64,000 nucleotides of DNA from Mesorhizobium sp. M1E.F.Ca.ET.045.02.1.1 (GCF_003952485.1 NZ_CP034447.1:6524501-6588500), one strand, 5' to 3'; counted from the stretch's first letter, positions 23,616 to 33,309 are shown. Program-made: numbers and translations. Notes: generated by a model not told the origin, from the sequence alone.

Positions 23616-25937
23616 ATGCGAACTCTAATTTCTCTGTTGTTGTTTCTACTGCTCTGCGGGGCACCAAGCCTCGCCCAGCCGGCCGCACAAGGAGGTTCCA
23701 AGCCCGGCGAGCCGAACGCGGATGTCGAAGCGCTCATCACCATCCTGGAGAATGACCAGGCGCGGCACCGCCTGATCGACAAGCTGCGCGCCGCGGCCGC
23801 GGAAGGCAACCAGCCGGCGGCCGAGGCAGCGCCTGAAACGACGATCGCACAGGAGGTCGCTGCGTATACGAGGGACGCGGCAGAGAGCGCTTCGGGCCTG
23901 ATCAAGACGACCGCCGCCCTCGTCGAGAGAATTGCCGGCGTCTTTTCGGGAGGCGTCTCGATCGATGTGCAGAGCCTTTGGAACGCCGTACGCAACAGCG
24001 CCCTTGTCGTGGTTCTCACCTTCGCCGTCTACCTCGCGTTGCGGTTCGCCTTTGGACGGTTCCAGCGCACATTCGCCAATGCAGCGACACGCGGAGGCAG
24101 GTTCGAGCGGTTCGGCTTCATCAGTTTGTCGGCGCTGGCCGACGCGCTCACCGTGCTCGCGGCCTGGGCAATCGGTTCGGTGTCTTCGCTCTCTGCTTTC
24201 GTTATCGACCAGGCGGGTCAGGCGGAGATGAACCGTGCGCTGTTCTTGAACGCCTTCCTGGTCATCGAGTTCATCAAGGTCCTTGCGCGGACACTGCTTG
24301 CCCCGAGATGGCCCGCGCTGCGGATCTGGACATTGGGCGACACAACGGCGGCATACTGGTATTTCTGGCTGAGCCGCTTCGTCAGCGTGGTCGGCTATAC
24401 GATGTTCTTCCTCGCGCCGATCGTTGCGGTCAACGTTTCGGAAGACGCCGCGCAAGTGGTCCGCGTGGTCGTGATGTTTGCCGCGCTGGTGCTCGCCCTG
24501 ATTGTCATCCTGCAGAATCGCGATCAGGTACGGCGATGGCTGCTGCGCCGCAGCGAGACCCGCCGAACCGACATTCTGAGCAGGTTCCTGGCCGGTCTCG
24601 CCAGGCTTTGGCACGTCGTGGCGATCGGATACCTGATCCTCGTCTTTGTTCTGTGGCTCGCAGCGCCCGCGATGGCCCTGCCGTTCGTCCTCGCTGCCAC
24701 CGTCCAATCGATCATCGCCATAGCCATAGGGGTATTGCTGACGGGCGTCATCGCGCGGGTCGCCGGAGCGGGGATAAACCTGCCCGCCGAGGTCAGCGAG
24801 CGGCTTCCTTTGCTCGAGCGGCGCCTCAATGCCTTCGTTCCCAATGTGCTCAGGGCAGTTCGCATCCTGGTTGCCGCGGTCGTGCTGCTGGTCATCGCAC
24901 AATTCTGGCGAGCGGCAGACGTCGTCGGGTGGCTGTCGAGCGAAGTCGGCCAGCGCTTCGCCGTTTCAATCGTTTCCGCGATCCTGATAATGCTGGTCGG
25001 CGGCCTGATCTATCTCGCCGTCCAATCGTGGGTGGAATATCGCCTCAATCCGAATTACGGCCATGTCCCCTCCCCGCGCGAACGGACGCTTCTCGCCCTG
25101 TTCCGCAATGCCTTTGTGGTCGCGCTGGGCGTCCTCATTGTCATGCTGGTCCTGTCCGAGTTTGGTGTAAACATCGGCCCGCTGCTTGCCGGCGCCGGCG
25201 TTGTCGGCCTCGCTGTCGGCTTCGGGGCGCAAAAACTGGTGCAGGACATCATCACCGGCGCCTTCATACAGTTCGAGAACGCGATGAACGAAGGCGATGT
25301 GGTGACCGCAGGAGGGGTCACAGGCACCGTTGAGCGGCTGACAATCCGGTCCGTGTCGTTGCGCACCCTCGACGGCGCCTATCATCTCATCCCGTTCTCT
25401 TCCGTCGATGCCGTGACGAACTTCATGAAGACCTTCAGCTATCACGTCGCATCGATCGGCGTGGATTACGGGGCGAGCATTCCCGAGGTGAAGCAGGCGA
25501 TGCACGAGGCCTTCGACAAACTGAAGGAGGCCGGGTTCGCGGGCGACATCATCGGCGACCTCGAGATGCATGGCGTGACCGAATTCGCCGACTCCGCCAT
25601 TTTGGTTCGGGCCCGCATCAAGACCAAGCCCGGAAAGCATTTTGCCCTCGGTCGCGCCTATAACGAGATCATCAAGGAGGTCTTCGAGGAGCGCGGCATC
25701 GAGATACCTTTCCCTCATGTGACGTTCTACATGGGCGGCGAAGACAAGGCGGGAAAGTCACCGCCGCCGCGCATCAAGCGGCCCGGGCCAAAGCTGACGA
25801 CGGAAAGGCCCAAGCGCAGCGCGGCGACAAACGCTGCATTGGCCAAGTCGCCCAAACGCGGGCGCAAGACCAAGGTCACCCAGGACGGTCCGCCCGATGA
25901 AGGGCACGATGCGCCCGACCAGACCGAGGTTTCCTAG
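23616..25937 (+). CDS. Large MscS-family mechanosensitive channel (YbiO-like)
   Basis: A 773-residue inner-membrane channel. A signal peptide (about 1-20, ending SLAQ) leads to a periplasmic region (about 21-130), then about ten membrane segments and the MscS core: pore helix GAGVVGLAVGFGAQKLVQDI followed by the beta domain FENAMNEGDVVTAGGVTGTVE and the C-terminal ferredoxin-like part. The last 60 residues are a Lys/Arg-rich then acidic tail beyond the usual end. E. coli YbiO has a similar plan. The frame opens at 23556; ATG 23616 starts the signal peptide. It would release solutes on sudden drops of osmolarity. Confidence 0.87.
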   Translation: MRTLISLLLFLLLCGAPSLAQPAAQGGSKPGEPNADVEALITILENDQARHRLIDKLRAAAAEGNQPAAEAAPETTIAQEVAAYTRDAAESASGLIKTTAALVERIAGVFSGGVSIDVQSLWNAVRNSALVVVLTFAVYLALRFAFGRFQRTFANAATRGGRFERFGFISLSALADALTVLAAWAIGSVSSLSAFVIDQAGQAEMNRALFLNAFLVIEFIKVLARTLLAPRWPALRIWTLGDTTAAYWYFWLSRFVSVVGYTMFFLAPIVAVNVSEDAAQVVRVVVMFAALVLALIVILQNRDQVRRWLLRRSETRRTDILSRFLAGLARLWHVVAIGYLILVFVLWLAAPAMALPFVLAATVQSIIAIAIGVLLTGVIARVAGAGINLPAEVSERLPLLERRLNAFVPNVLRAVRILVAAVVLLVIAQFWRAADVVGWLSSEVGQRFAVSIVSAILIMLVGGLIYLAVQSWVEYRLNPNYGHVPSPRERTLLALFRNAFVVALGVLIVMLVLSEFGVNIGPLLAGAGVVGLAVGFGAQKLVQDIITGAFIQFENAMNEGDVVTAGGVTGTVERLTIRSVSLRTLDGAYHLIPFSSVDAVTNFMKTFSYHVASIGVDYGASIPEVKQAMHEAFDKLKEAGFAGDIIGDLEMHGVTEFADSAILVRARIKTKPGKHFALGRAYNEIIKEVFEERGIEIPFPHVTFYMGGEDKAGKSPPPRIKRPGPKLTTERPKRSAATNAALAKSPKRGRKTKVTQDGPPDEGHDAPDQTEVS

Positions 25938-25976
25938 CAGGGACCGCTCGGCAGATTGTCCAAGCGTGGATCCGCG

Positions 25977-26870
25977 TTACGCCCAGCATTCGTGATCGGC
26001 GAGCACCTCGTCGATCACCCGGCGCTGCCTTCCGACCTCGGCCTGGTTGGCGTCATGTCCGGCAACGGTGATCAGCGCCTTCCACAGCGTCCAGCCGAGG
26101 CCGCGCGCCCAGGTCGCCTCATCGACCGCGATGGCGGCGCGGAAAGCCTCCCGGCTTTCGCCCTCGAAAAAGGTCCAGGCGATCGCGAGGTCGCAGGACG
26201 GGTCGCCGACGCCGGAGGTGCCGAAGTCGATGACGGCGCTCAGGCGGCCGTCTTCGACCAGCAGGTTGCCCGAGGCGACATCGCCATGGAACCAGACGGG
26301 CGAACCATGCCAGGTGGCGGCCAGGGCCGCCTCCCAGACCGTCGTGGCGGCTTGTGTATCGATCTGGCCATCGAGTGCTGCGATCGCCTGCCTCGCCTCG
26401 CCGTCATAGACCGTCAGCGGTCCGCCGCGATAAAAATTGTGCTGGCCAGGACCTGGCCCGCCGGTCGGATCGATCCGTTTCAGGGCGACGAGGAAATCGG
26501 CGAGCGAGAGCGCGAACGTGCTGAGATCGGCGACGCGTCCGTTCTTGGCCGTCCCGCCACCGATCCAGCGGTAGACGGACCAGTGCCACGGATAGAACGC
26601 GACCGGCTCGCCCATGGCCAGCGGCTCCGGGATCGGCAGCGGCAGATGCGGCGCGAGCTTCGGCAGCCAGCGCTGCTCCTTCTCGACCTGCAGCGAATAG
26701 GGAGCAGCACTTGGCAGCCTGACTGTCATCTCGTCGCCGAGATGGAAGGTGCGGTTGTCCCAACCACCGAACGCGACGGGCTTCACCGGCAGATGCCGCC
26801 ATTCCGGAAACTGCGCATCGACCAGCCGGCGCACGAGATCGGTGTCGATTTCCACTGTCGGGTCATGCAT
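25977..26870 (-). CDS. APH-family small-molecule kinase
   Basis: A 297-residue protein with the aminoglycoside/choline-kinase fold. Motifs: GGWDNRTFHLG and MTVRLPS (nucleotide-binding loop with the ATP-site residue), VWFHGDVASGNLLV (catalytic HGDxxxxN) and AVIDFGTSGVGDP (metal Asp). Members include antibiotic and hydroxyalkylated metabolite kinases; nothing here points to resistance. The start codon lies inside the first of two tandem hairpin repeats that separate it from era, which may affect its expression. Confidence 0.85.
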   Translation of the reverse strand: MHDPTVEIDTDLVRRLVDAQFPEWRHLPVKPVAFGGWDNRTFHLGDEMTVRLPSAAPYSLQVEKEQRWLPKLAPHLPLPIPEPLAMGEPVAFYPWHWSVYRWIGGGTAKNGRVADLSTFALSLADFLVALKRIDPTGGPGPGQHNFYRGGPLTVYDGEARQAIAALDGQIDTQAATTVWEAALAATWHGSPVWFHGDVASGNLLVEDGRLSAVIDFGTSGVGDPSCDLAIAWTFFEGESREAFRAAIAVDEATWARGLGWTLWKALITVAGHDANQAEVGRQRRVIDEVLADHECWA

Positions 26871-26968
26871 GTCGTTGTCCTAAATCGCTGCGCGGTTTTA
26901 GACGGCATGCATCTGAGTCATGCATGTCGTCATCCCAAAACCGCGCCGCACTTTTGGGCGACATGCAT
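26865..26968. repeat. Two tandem ATGCATGTCG hairpin units
   Basis: Unit 1 (26865-26912) and unit 2 (26920-26968) each begin ATGCATGTCGT and end in the complement GCATGCAT or CGACATGCAT, with inner arms TAAA/TTTTA and CCCAAAA/TTTTGGG. Such units are frequent in rhizobial genomes. Unit 1 contains the start codon of the kinase gene and unit 2 reaches the era stop codon. Confidence 0.75.
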
Positions 26969-27888
26969 CAGTGCGGAAACTCCAGCCCCATCTCGCGATA
27001 GCGCTCGGGGTCGTCGCCCCAGTTCTCGCGCACCTTCACGAACAGGAAGAGATGCACCTTTTGCTCGAGGATCTCGGCGATCTCGGCGCGCGCGGCCTGG
27101 CCGATGGCGCGGATCGTCTCGCCCTTGTGGCCGAGCACGATCTTCTTCTGGCTGTCGCGCTCGACATAGATGACCTGCTCGATCCGCACCGAGCCGTCCT
27201 TCTTCTCCTCCCATTTCTCGGTCTCGATATGCGAGGAATAGGGAAGCTCCTGATGGAGTCTCAGATAGAGTTTCTCGCGGGTGATCTCGGCCGCGAGCTG
27301 GCGCATCGGCAGGTCGGATATCTGGTCTTCCGGATAATACCAGGGCCCGGCCGGCAGCGTCTCGGCAAGATAGTCGAGCAGGTCCTTGCAGCCGGAGCCG
27401 GTGAGCGCCGAAACCATGAAGGTGCGCTTGAACGGAACTCTTTCGTTTGCTGCCGATGCCAGCGCCAGAAGCGTCTCCGGCTTGACCCGGTCGACCTTGT
27501 TGAGGACGAGCAGCATCGGCTGCTGGACGTCCTTCAGCCGGTCGAGGATGGCGTCGGCATCGCCCTTGATGCCGCGTTCGGCATCGATCAGAAGCACGAC
27601 GACATCGGCATCCTTGGCGCCGCCCCAGGCGGTGGTGACCATCGCCGTGTCCAGCCGGCGCTTCGGCTTGAAGATGCCGGGCGTGTCGACGAAGACGATC
27701 TGCGCGTTCTCATGCGTGGCGATGCCGCGCACGATCGCGCGGGTTGTCTGCACCTTGTGGGTGACGATCGACACCTTGGCGCCGACCAGCTGGTTGACCA
27801 GCGTCGACTTGCCGGCATTGGGCGCGCCGATCAGCGCGACGAAGCCGGAACGCGTAGCGGGTGTTTCAGGGGCTTCGGTGCCGGTCAT
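26968..27888 (-). CDS. era: GTPase Era
   Basis: A 306-residue essential GTPase that binds the 3' end of 16S rRNA during small-subunit assembly. G1 GAPNAGKST (about residue 21), G2 region KVQTTRAIVRG, G3 DTPGI, G4 NKVDR; the KH domain is at the C-terminus (GHKGETIRAIGQAARAEI). The ATG at 27888 overlaps the rnc stop by four bases, so the two are co-translated. All motifs are intact. Confidence 0.96.
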   Translation of the reverse strand: MTGTEAPETPATRSGFVALIGAPNAGKSTLVNQLVGAKVSIVTHKVQTTRAIVRGIATHENAQIVFVDTPGIFKPKRRLDTAMVTTAWGGAKDADVVVLLIDAERGIKGDADAILDRLKDVQQPMLLVLNKVDRVKPETLLALASAANERVPFKRTFMVSALTGSGCKDLLDYLAETLPAGPWYYPEDQISDLPMRQLAAEITREKLYLRLHQELPYSSHIETEKWEEKKDGSVRIEQVIYVERDSQKKIVLGHKGETIRAIGQAARAEIAEILEQKVHLFLFVKVRENWGDDPERYREMGLEFPH

Positions 27889-28601
27889 GTCGCGCTCCAC
27901 ACGCCTTCGCGCAGCAACAGCACCGCCGCCGCTGCCTGTTCCGCCTCGCGCTTGGAACGGCCGCTGCCGATCGCCGGCGCAAAGGAACCGACTTTCACGC
28001 TGACGGTGAACAGCGGATCGTGGTCGGGGCCTTCGCGACCATCCACCCGGTAGGTCGGAACCGCGCCGGCAGCCGCCTGATGCGCCCATTCCTGCAATTC
28101 GGTCTTGGCGTCGCGGCGGGCGGCGCCTGTCGCCTGCGAGCGCGGCTGCCAATAGCGGTGGATGAACGCGCGGGCAGCCTCAAGGCCACCATCCAGGTAA
28201 AGCACGGCAATCAGCGACTCCAGCGCGTCGGCGCGCAGATTGGTTCGCTTGCGGCCGTCGAGATTGCGCACGTCGGAGCCGGCGCGGATCAATTCCGGCA
28301 GGCCGATCTCCCCGGCGATCTCGGAAAGCGCCTCGGCGTTGACCAGCGCGTTGAGGCGCAGCGACAGCTCGCCCTCGGCGGCATCGGGAAAGGCCGCCAG
28401 CAGCATGTCGGCCACGACAAGGCCGAGAACGCGGTCGCCCAGGAATTCGAAGCGTTCGTAGTCGACGCCGGCATGGGTCGAGCGCGCGCTGGCATGAGTC
28501 AGCGCGCGCTGCAGACGCTGGCGGTCGGCGAAGGCGTGGCCGGTGCGCTCGAAAAGCGCTTCGGCGAGGGCATCGGCGGTCAAACGCTTGGTGGCCGCCA
28601 T
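27885..28601 (-). CDS. rnc: Ribonuclease III
   Basis: A 238-residue double-strand-specific endonuclease that processes rRNA. The signature ERFEFLGDRVLGLVVAD is at about residue 48 and carries the catalytic Glu/Asp; the second acidic cluster is in RADALESLIAVLYLDGG; the double-stranded RNA-binding domain fills the C-terminus (DAKTELQEWAHQ, KREAEQAAAAVLL). It starts four bases after the lepB stop and overlaps era by four bases. Confidence 0.96.
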   Translation of the reverse strand: MAATKRLTADALAEALFERTGHAFADRQRLQRALTHASARSTHAGVDYERFEFLGDRVLGLVVADMLLAAFPDAAEGELSLRLNALVNAEALSEIAGEIGLPELIRAGSDVRNLDGRKRTNLRADALESLIAVLYLDGGLEAARAFIHRYWQPRSQATGAARRDAKTELQEWAHQAAAGAVPTYRVDGREGPDHDPLFTVSVKVGSFAPAIGSGRSKREAEQAAAAVLLLREGVWSAT

Positions 28602-28605
28602 GACC

Positions 28606-29355
28606 TTAGTGGACGAGATGGAACAGGCGTCCGGCGCGCATCAGCGACGGCCACTTCCAGATTTCCAACGGGCTTGCGCCGTCGGCGATCGAGAAGAAGA
28701 TGACGTTGGCACGGCCGACAAGGTTCTCGGCCGGCACGAAACCGACGGTGAAGCGGCTGTCGGAGGAATTGTCGCGATTGTCGCCCATCATGAAATAGTG
28801 ACCGGGCGGCACGTCGAACTCGCGTGTGTTGTCGCCGATCGAATTGGGCGTCAGGTCGAGCGTGTCGTAGGTGACGCCGTTGGGCAGCGTCTCGCGATAG
28901 ACGTCGACGGGACGGTCGACCTCGGTGATATCGGGATTGTCGATCTGGCCGACCTTTTCGCGCGGCACGGCGGTGCCGTTGATGAAGAGCTGGCCGTCCT
29001 TGACCAGGATCTTGTCGCCGGGCAGGCCGACGACGCGCTTGATGTAGTCGACGGACGGATCCGGCGGGAACTTGAACACCACCACGTCGCCGCGCTTGGG
29101 CTCCGAGCCCCAGATGCGGCCGGAGAAAATGTTGGGGCCGAAGGGCAGCGAATAGCGCGAATAGCCATAGGCCCATTTGGTGACGAACAGATAGTCGCCC
29201 TCGAGCAGCGTCGGCCGCATCGAACCGGACGGGATGGAGAAGGGCTGGAACAGCAACGTGCGGATGACAAGCGCGAGCAGCAGAGCCTGGATGATGACGG
29301 AGAAGGTTTCACCAAGCCCGCCGGATTTCTTCTGCGATTTTTCAGCCACGCTCAT
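28606..29355 (-). CDS. lepB: Signal peptidase I
   Basis: A 249-residue membrane peptidase that removes signal peptides. One membrane segment (about 18-38) is followed by the catalytic Ser in SIPSGSMRPTL and the general-base Lys in DYIKRVVGLPGD; the box MGDNRDNSSDSR is present. The frame extends 28 codons upstream, but the ATG at 29355 gives the normal short cytoplasmic N-terminus. First of the lepB-rnc-era gene chain. Confidence 0.96.
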   Translation of the reverse strand: MSVAEKSQKKSGGLGETFSVIIQALLLALVIRTLLFQPFSIPSGSMRPTLLEGDYLFVTKWAYGYSRYSLPFGPNIFSGRIWGSEPKRGDVVVFKFPPDPSVDYIKRVVGLPGDKILVKDGQLFINGTAVPREKVGQIDNPDITEVDRPVDVYRETLPNGVTYDTLDLTPNSIGDNTREFDVPPGHYFMMGDNRDNSSDSRFTVGFVPAENLVGRANVIFFSIADGASPLEIWKWPSLMRAGRLFHLVH

Positions 29356-29435
29356 GTCGTCCTCGATTATGCGTTGGTTGGTATAGAGTCTCGGCGCGCG
29401 CTGGGCAACGTCATGCCGCCCGTGGTCAGATGGAA

Positions 29436-29849
29436 TCAATGTGGCGCTTGTTCGGCGGGCACTGCCTCGATGATCACAAAGGCTTGAGCAAGCGGAAAAT
29501 CATCGGTGATGGTGAGGTGGATCAGCGCGCGGTGGCCCTTGGGCAGGATTTTCTCCAGCCTTGCCGCGGCGCCTCCGGTCAGAGCCATGGTCGGCGCGCC
29601 GCTCGGCAGGTTGACCACGCCCATGTCGCGCCAGAACACACCCTCGGCCATGCCGGTGCCCAGCGCCTTGGCGCAGGCCTCCTTGGCGGCGAAGCGCTTG
29701 GCGTAGGAGGCGGCGCGGGCCGCGCGGCCTTCGGATTTGGCCTGCTCGACCTCGGTGTAGATGCGCTGGATAAAGCGCTGGCCGTGCCGCTCCAGCGACT
29801 TCTCGATGCGTCTGGTGTCTATCAGGTCGCTGCCGATGCCGATGATCAT
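29436..29849 (-). CDS. acpS: Holo-[acyl-carrier-protein] synthase
   Basis: A 137-residue enzyme that transfers the phosphopantetheine arm from CoA to acyl carrier protein. Metal-binding Asp in [13 protein letters not shown] and Glu in [15 protein letters not shown] are intact. The ATG at 29849 overlaps the stop of the DUF2062 gene by four bases. Its place upstream of lepB-rnc-era is the normal one for this order of bacteria. Confidence 0.95.
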   Translation of the reverse strand: MIIGIGSDLIDTRRIEKSLERHGQRFIQRIYTEVEQAKSEGRAARAASYAKRFAAKEACAKALGTGMAEGVFWRDMGVVNLPSGAPTMALTGGAAARLEKILPKGHRALIHLTITDDFPLAQAFVIIEAVPAEQAPH

Positions 29850-30433
29850 TCCGCGGGAACTTCCCGCCCGCCAGCGCGCTTGGCCTTCTCGGCCCGCTCG
29901 GCCATGCGCCGCTTCCGCTGCTCGCGAAACACGGTCATTCCCCAGCGGGTGATGCCATAGAAGATGAGTCCGAAGACCAGGCCAAGCGGCACCGCGCCGA
30001 GGAGCATCGGCTCCAGGATCGGATGCCACAACTTGCCGAAGGAAAGCGTTTGCATCATTTCGCCGAGATGTTCGGGCGGGCCGTGCTTGGGCAGACGTTC
30101 ATGCAGGATGAGCTTGCCCGTTTCCCAGGATGCGCCCCAAAGCAGCGGGAAGGTCAGCGGATTGCCGAAGAACACTGCGCCCAGCGCCGCCGCCACCAGA
30201 TTGCCGGCGATCACCCAGCAGAGCACGGCGGCGATGACGAAATGGAAGCCAAGCGGGAAGAAGGACGCGAAAACGCCCGCCGCGACGCCGGCCGCGACGG
30301 AATGGGGCGTCGCCTTCAGCCGCAGGATGCGCTTGGAGAAATATTGCACAGAGCGCGAGAACGAACGGCGCGGCCACAGATAGGTACGCAACCGCTCCAG
30401 GAGGCCATCAGGCTCTCGGCGTCGAAAAAGCAC
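29846..30433 (-). CDS. DUF2062 membrane protein
   Basis: A 195-residue protein of the DUF2062 family: [20 protein letters not shown], then a hydrophobic block at about 65-90 with [12 protein letters not shown], and a second at about 148-168. The C-terminal tail is strongly basic. Function unknown. The stop overlaps the acpS start by four bases, so it heads the acpS-lepB-rnc-era cluster. The accessory insert begins just upstream of its start. Confidence 0.85.
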   Translation of the reverse strand: MLFRRREPDGLLERLRTYLWPRRSFSRSVQYFSKRILRLKATPHSVAAGVAAGVFASFFPLGFHFVIAAVLCWVIAGNLVAAALGAVFFGNPLTFPLLWGASWETGKLILHERLPKHGPPEHLGEMMQTLSFGKLWHPILEPMLLGAVPLGLVFGLIFYGITRWGMTVFREQRKRRMAERAEKAKRAGGREVPAE

Positions 30434-30859
30434 TCTGTTTCAGTTCCTGGTCCAACACACGCTTCCCCTGCTACCCGGGTCGCGCCGACATATCTTGCGC
30501 TTCGAGGGCGCAGGAAGGCAACAAAACTTTGATATAGCGACTGCCAGGCCACGGAACAACGAAACGCCGCCGCGATGGTCTGCCGCAGGCGGTAACAAGA
30601 GCGCCATTCTGGCAAAACTGAGGAGCGAACCGGGCGGCAGGGCCGATGATCATCCCGCTTACCACTTTTCAAGTACGCTCGATCCCGCTTCAATGCGTTG
30701 AAGTGCACGATTTTTCGACCTGTCGTAGAGCCGGATACCTATTTTGGGGTCCGCCGGCGATGATAAACGCGCTCAATACGATAACGGGCAAGAGTGGTGG
30801 CGGTCAGGTGCAACTGACGATGTTTGGCAGGCATTGGATTTGTGGAGCATCGTCGATTA
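30434..30859. other. Start of accessory region, no gene seen
   Basis: This stretch lies between the DUF2062 start and the first IS fragment. Open frames are short and without recognisable motifs. It must contain the promoter of the DUF2062-acpS cluster. The sequence near 30.86 kb is the old 3' end of an IS66-type transposase. Confidence 0.4.
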
Positions 30860-31159
30860 TTACGAGGTGGCACCGAGATAGTCCCAAAAGGAGATGCGGA
30901 GCTTTTGGCAGGTTTTGCTGAGGCCGAGGAAGGCATCGCGACAGGAGCGCCCAGCCTCTGAGCGGGTACCGCCGCAGATCTTGCGCCTGATCACCTGGCA
31001 GCGGATGTCATTCTCCGTGCCGTTGGTGTGGAGCGGGATCTCAGGCCGATCGAGAACGGTCAACAACTCGGCCTTGTTGCCATGCAGCCTGGCTAGCGTG
31101 AGATCAAGCATGGCAAAGCCGGCGCGGCGTTTGAAGATGCGGTCGAAAACGGGCCAGCA
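30860..31159 (-). pseudogene. IS66-family transposase, C-terminal fragment
   Basis: The frame reads FDRIFKRRAGFAMLDLTLAR, then HGNKAELLTVLDRPEIPLHT, NGTENDIRCQVIRRKICGGT and CRDAFLGLSKTCQKLRISFW, which is the last 100 or so residues of an IS66 TnpC transposase with the conserved LHTNGxEND and GGTRS motifs. Nothing upstream continues the protein, and the usual end after FWDYLG is missing. It is a remnant. Confidence 0.75.
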
Positions 31160-31343
31160 ACTGGGTCTTGCGGCGGCGTGAGGGTTGGCTGCGCGGCGAC
31201 AAACAAAGGTGAGACCCAGCGTCCATTCAGGATGAGACTCTGCGGCGGGGGTGTGACGTAGGGAGGGCGCAGCCCCAACGGAGTTGCCCCGCCGCGGCGC
31301 ATCCGGTCATGGCGATCCGTTCACGGTCAGGAACAGGAGGTGA

Positions 31344-31826
<483 letters not shown>

Positions 31827-31856
31827 TGAGTTGTCCGAGAGTGCACAGATATTTAT

Positions 31857-32204
31857 CTATTGTGTGAACTTCTGTTTCTTCTCCATCTCGAAATACTCAT
31901 CAATTGCATGGTCATACTCCGCGCGATCTTCTCGGCTCATATTCCTGTATCCGTTTTCGGTTACCATAAAGCCAGTCTTTTCATACGCGTATATAAAATG
32001 CTGAGGAGTACCGGCTGCAAGCATAACCTTCTTAATTGCCGACTTCATCTCTTCCTCGCTCATTTGTATCGGGACATCAGAATTGTCAACAAATAATACT
32101 TTGTAATCTCTACTTAGCTCTCGTCCAAAATTTTTTATGAACGCTTTTTGCCGTTTCCGCAAAATCTTCTCCGCCGCAGAACTAAACCTTATTTTTCGAG
32201 ACAT
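31857..32204 (-). CDS. AT-rich orphan protein of unknown function
   Basis: A 115-residue, highly charged protein (Lys/Glu/Arg-rich, e.g. KILRKRQKAFIKNFGRE and SEEEMKSAIKKVMLAAG). I do not recognise it. Its base composition is clearly AT-richer than every neighbour, including AT-rich third positions, a sign of recent transfer. The start is certain: AGGAGGAAAAG immediately precedes the ATG. It ends in KKQKFTQ. It could be a small phage- or plasmid-derived regulator or a defence-related accessory; no partner gene is visible. Confidence 0.65.
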   Translation of the reverse strand: MSRKIRFSSAAEKILRKRQKAFIKNFGRELSRDYKVLFVDNSDVPIQMSEEEMKSAIKKVMLAAGTPQHFIYAYEKTGFMVTENGYRNMSREDRAEYDHAIDEYFEMEKKQKFTQ

Positions 32205-32616
32205 CTTTTCCTCCTGTCAAACTGGCTTCCCGACCGGAATCTCTACCTAACGTCGCGACGCTCAGGGCATTCATGTCTGAAATTGGGGATAGAGACATAC
32301 CGCCGGCCGGCGGGCGGCGCACCGGCTTGAGCGGCCCCGCCACCATGTGAGTCGATCCATTCAAAGCTGGTCCTGAGCCGAATTTGTCGAGGTCTCGTGC
32401 ATAGTCGCGTCTTCTCCTTGAGGCTCTGCGTTGCGAACTAATGGTCAAGCAGGGCGAACAGGTCCAGATCCCCACCGCCCTCACACTCCCTTCCGATGTG
32501 GCCCTCTGAGGACGATGACATTTGTTGTCGTTAGCCGCCTGCGATTCCTCGAAATGCTGCCGCGCAACCTGCCGGCCGAGCAGGCGGGCAATGGACGGGA
32601 CAGCTCGTTCAGGCAT
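32182..32616 (-). CDS. Hypothetical open frame, possibly a decayed small gene
   Basis: A frame with the stretch SIARLLGRQVARQHFEESQA followed by ANDN, which resembles short rhizobial proteins ending in AANDN that occur near recombinases and plasmids. After that the sequence is Arg/Ser-rich and unlike a natural protein, so the true gene may end or be broken soon after. It overlaps the start of the AT-rich gene on the same strand. Low confidence; the 32.2-32.9 kb stretch holds nothing else I can support. Confidence 0.25.
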   Translation of the reverse strand: MPERAVPSIARLLGRQVARQHFEESQAANDNKCHRPQRATSEGSVRAVGIWTCSPCLTISSQRRASRRRRDYARDLDKFGSGPALNGSTHMVAGPLKPVRRPPAGGMSLSPISDMNALSVATLGRDSGREASLTGGKDVSKNKV

Positions 32617-32851
32617 GTCCCGTGCCGACATGTCGGCGCTGTCACTAACGCATGAATTGCCGTTCGCAGGCTTGGCGTCGCCCACCATGGCGCACCTGTT
32701 CTTCCATGAAGATCAGGAGCATTGAGCGGCATGATGATCAGCAAGGCAAGTTCAGCCGCCGTGCGGTCGTAGTGTGGCGTGCAAATACTTGAGCAATGCG
32801 GTCCGAAGGTTTTGCCGCTCCACGAGGCTCGCACGATGGAATATCCTTGCA

Positions 32852-32867
32852 ATATCGCCGGCGATAT
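32852..32867. promoter_or_regulatory. 16-bp perfect palindrome before the PIN/RHH module
   Basis: ATATCGCCGGCGATAT, 13 bases ahead of the PIN gene start. A ribbon-helix-helix antitoxin typically binds such a short dyad to repress its own operon; here the antitoxin is the second gene. Binding is inferred. Confidence 0.6.
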
Positions 32868-32880
32868 CCAATATGTCGAC

Positions 32881-33309
32881 ATGAGGCTGATACTCGACAC
32901 CGCAGTGATCGTGGCGGCGATCCGAAGCGACGCCGGGGCGTCGCGCCGGCTCTTGGTGGCGTCTTTGGAGCGTCGGCTGACGCTGCTCGTTTCCGTGCCG
33001 CTGATGATCGAGTACCAGGCGGTCATGACCAGGTCCGAGTACTTGGAGGTCTCCGGTCTGTCGGTTGAGGACGTGAACGGGCTGCTCGACGCCGTTGCGG
33101 CCGTGGCCGAGCCGGTTCGCCTTCTCTTCCTTTGGCGACCTGCCGTTCGCGACCCGGATGACGACATGGTGCTCGAAGTGGCGGTGAACGGACAGGCTGA
33201 TGCTGTAGTGACGTTCAATCTGCGCGACTTCGGCAATGCGGCAGAGCGCTTCGGCGTCGCGGTCATCTCGCCGGGAGAGGCGCTGAAACGATTGGAGGCA
33301 AGGATATGA
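32881..33309 (+). CDS. PIN-domain toxin
   Basis: A 142-residue PIN ribonuclease of the toxin type. Acidic metal residues: Asp in MRLILDTAVIVAAIRSD (residue 6), Glu in PLMIEYQAVMTR (about 44), Asp in VRDPDDDMVLEVAVNG (about 100) and Asp/Asn in ADAVVTFNLRDF (about 118). The open frame starts at 32779, but the ATG at 32881 gives the family N-terminus. The stop overlaps the downstream antitoxin start by four bases. The toxin precedes the antitoxin, the reverse of the common order. Confidence 0.8.
   Translation: MRLILDTAVIVAAIRSDAGASRRLLVASLERRLTLLVSVPLMIEYQAVMTRSEYLEVSGLSVEDVNGLLDAVAAVAEPVRLLFLWRPAVRDPDDDMVLEVAVNGQADAVVTFNLRDFGNAAERFGVAVISPGEALKRLEARI

Noticed and set aside
25977..26870. Aminoglycoside resistance gene
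   Set aside because: The fold is right, but no specific resistance subfamily motif or mobile context is present; a housekeeping small-molecule kinase is more likely.
26865..26968. CRISPR-like tandem repeat
   Set aside because: Only two units, each a hairpin, without regular spacers and without cas genes anywhere in the window.
26968..28152. Longer Era with an 88-residue N-terminal extension
   Set aside because: The extension is Arg/Gly-rich readthrough over rnc; ATG 27888 gives the normal Era start and a four-base overlap.
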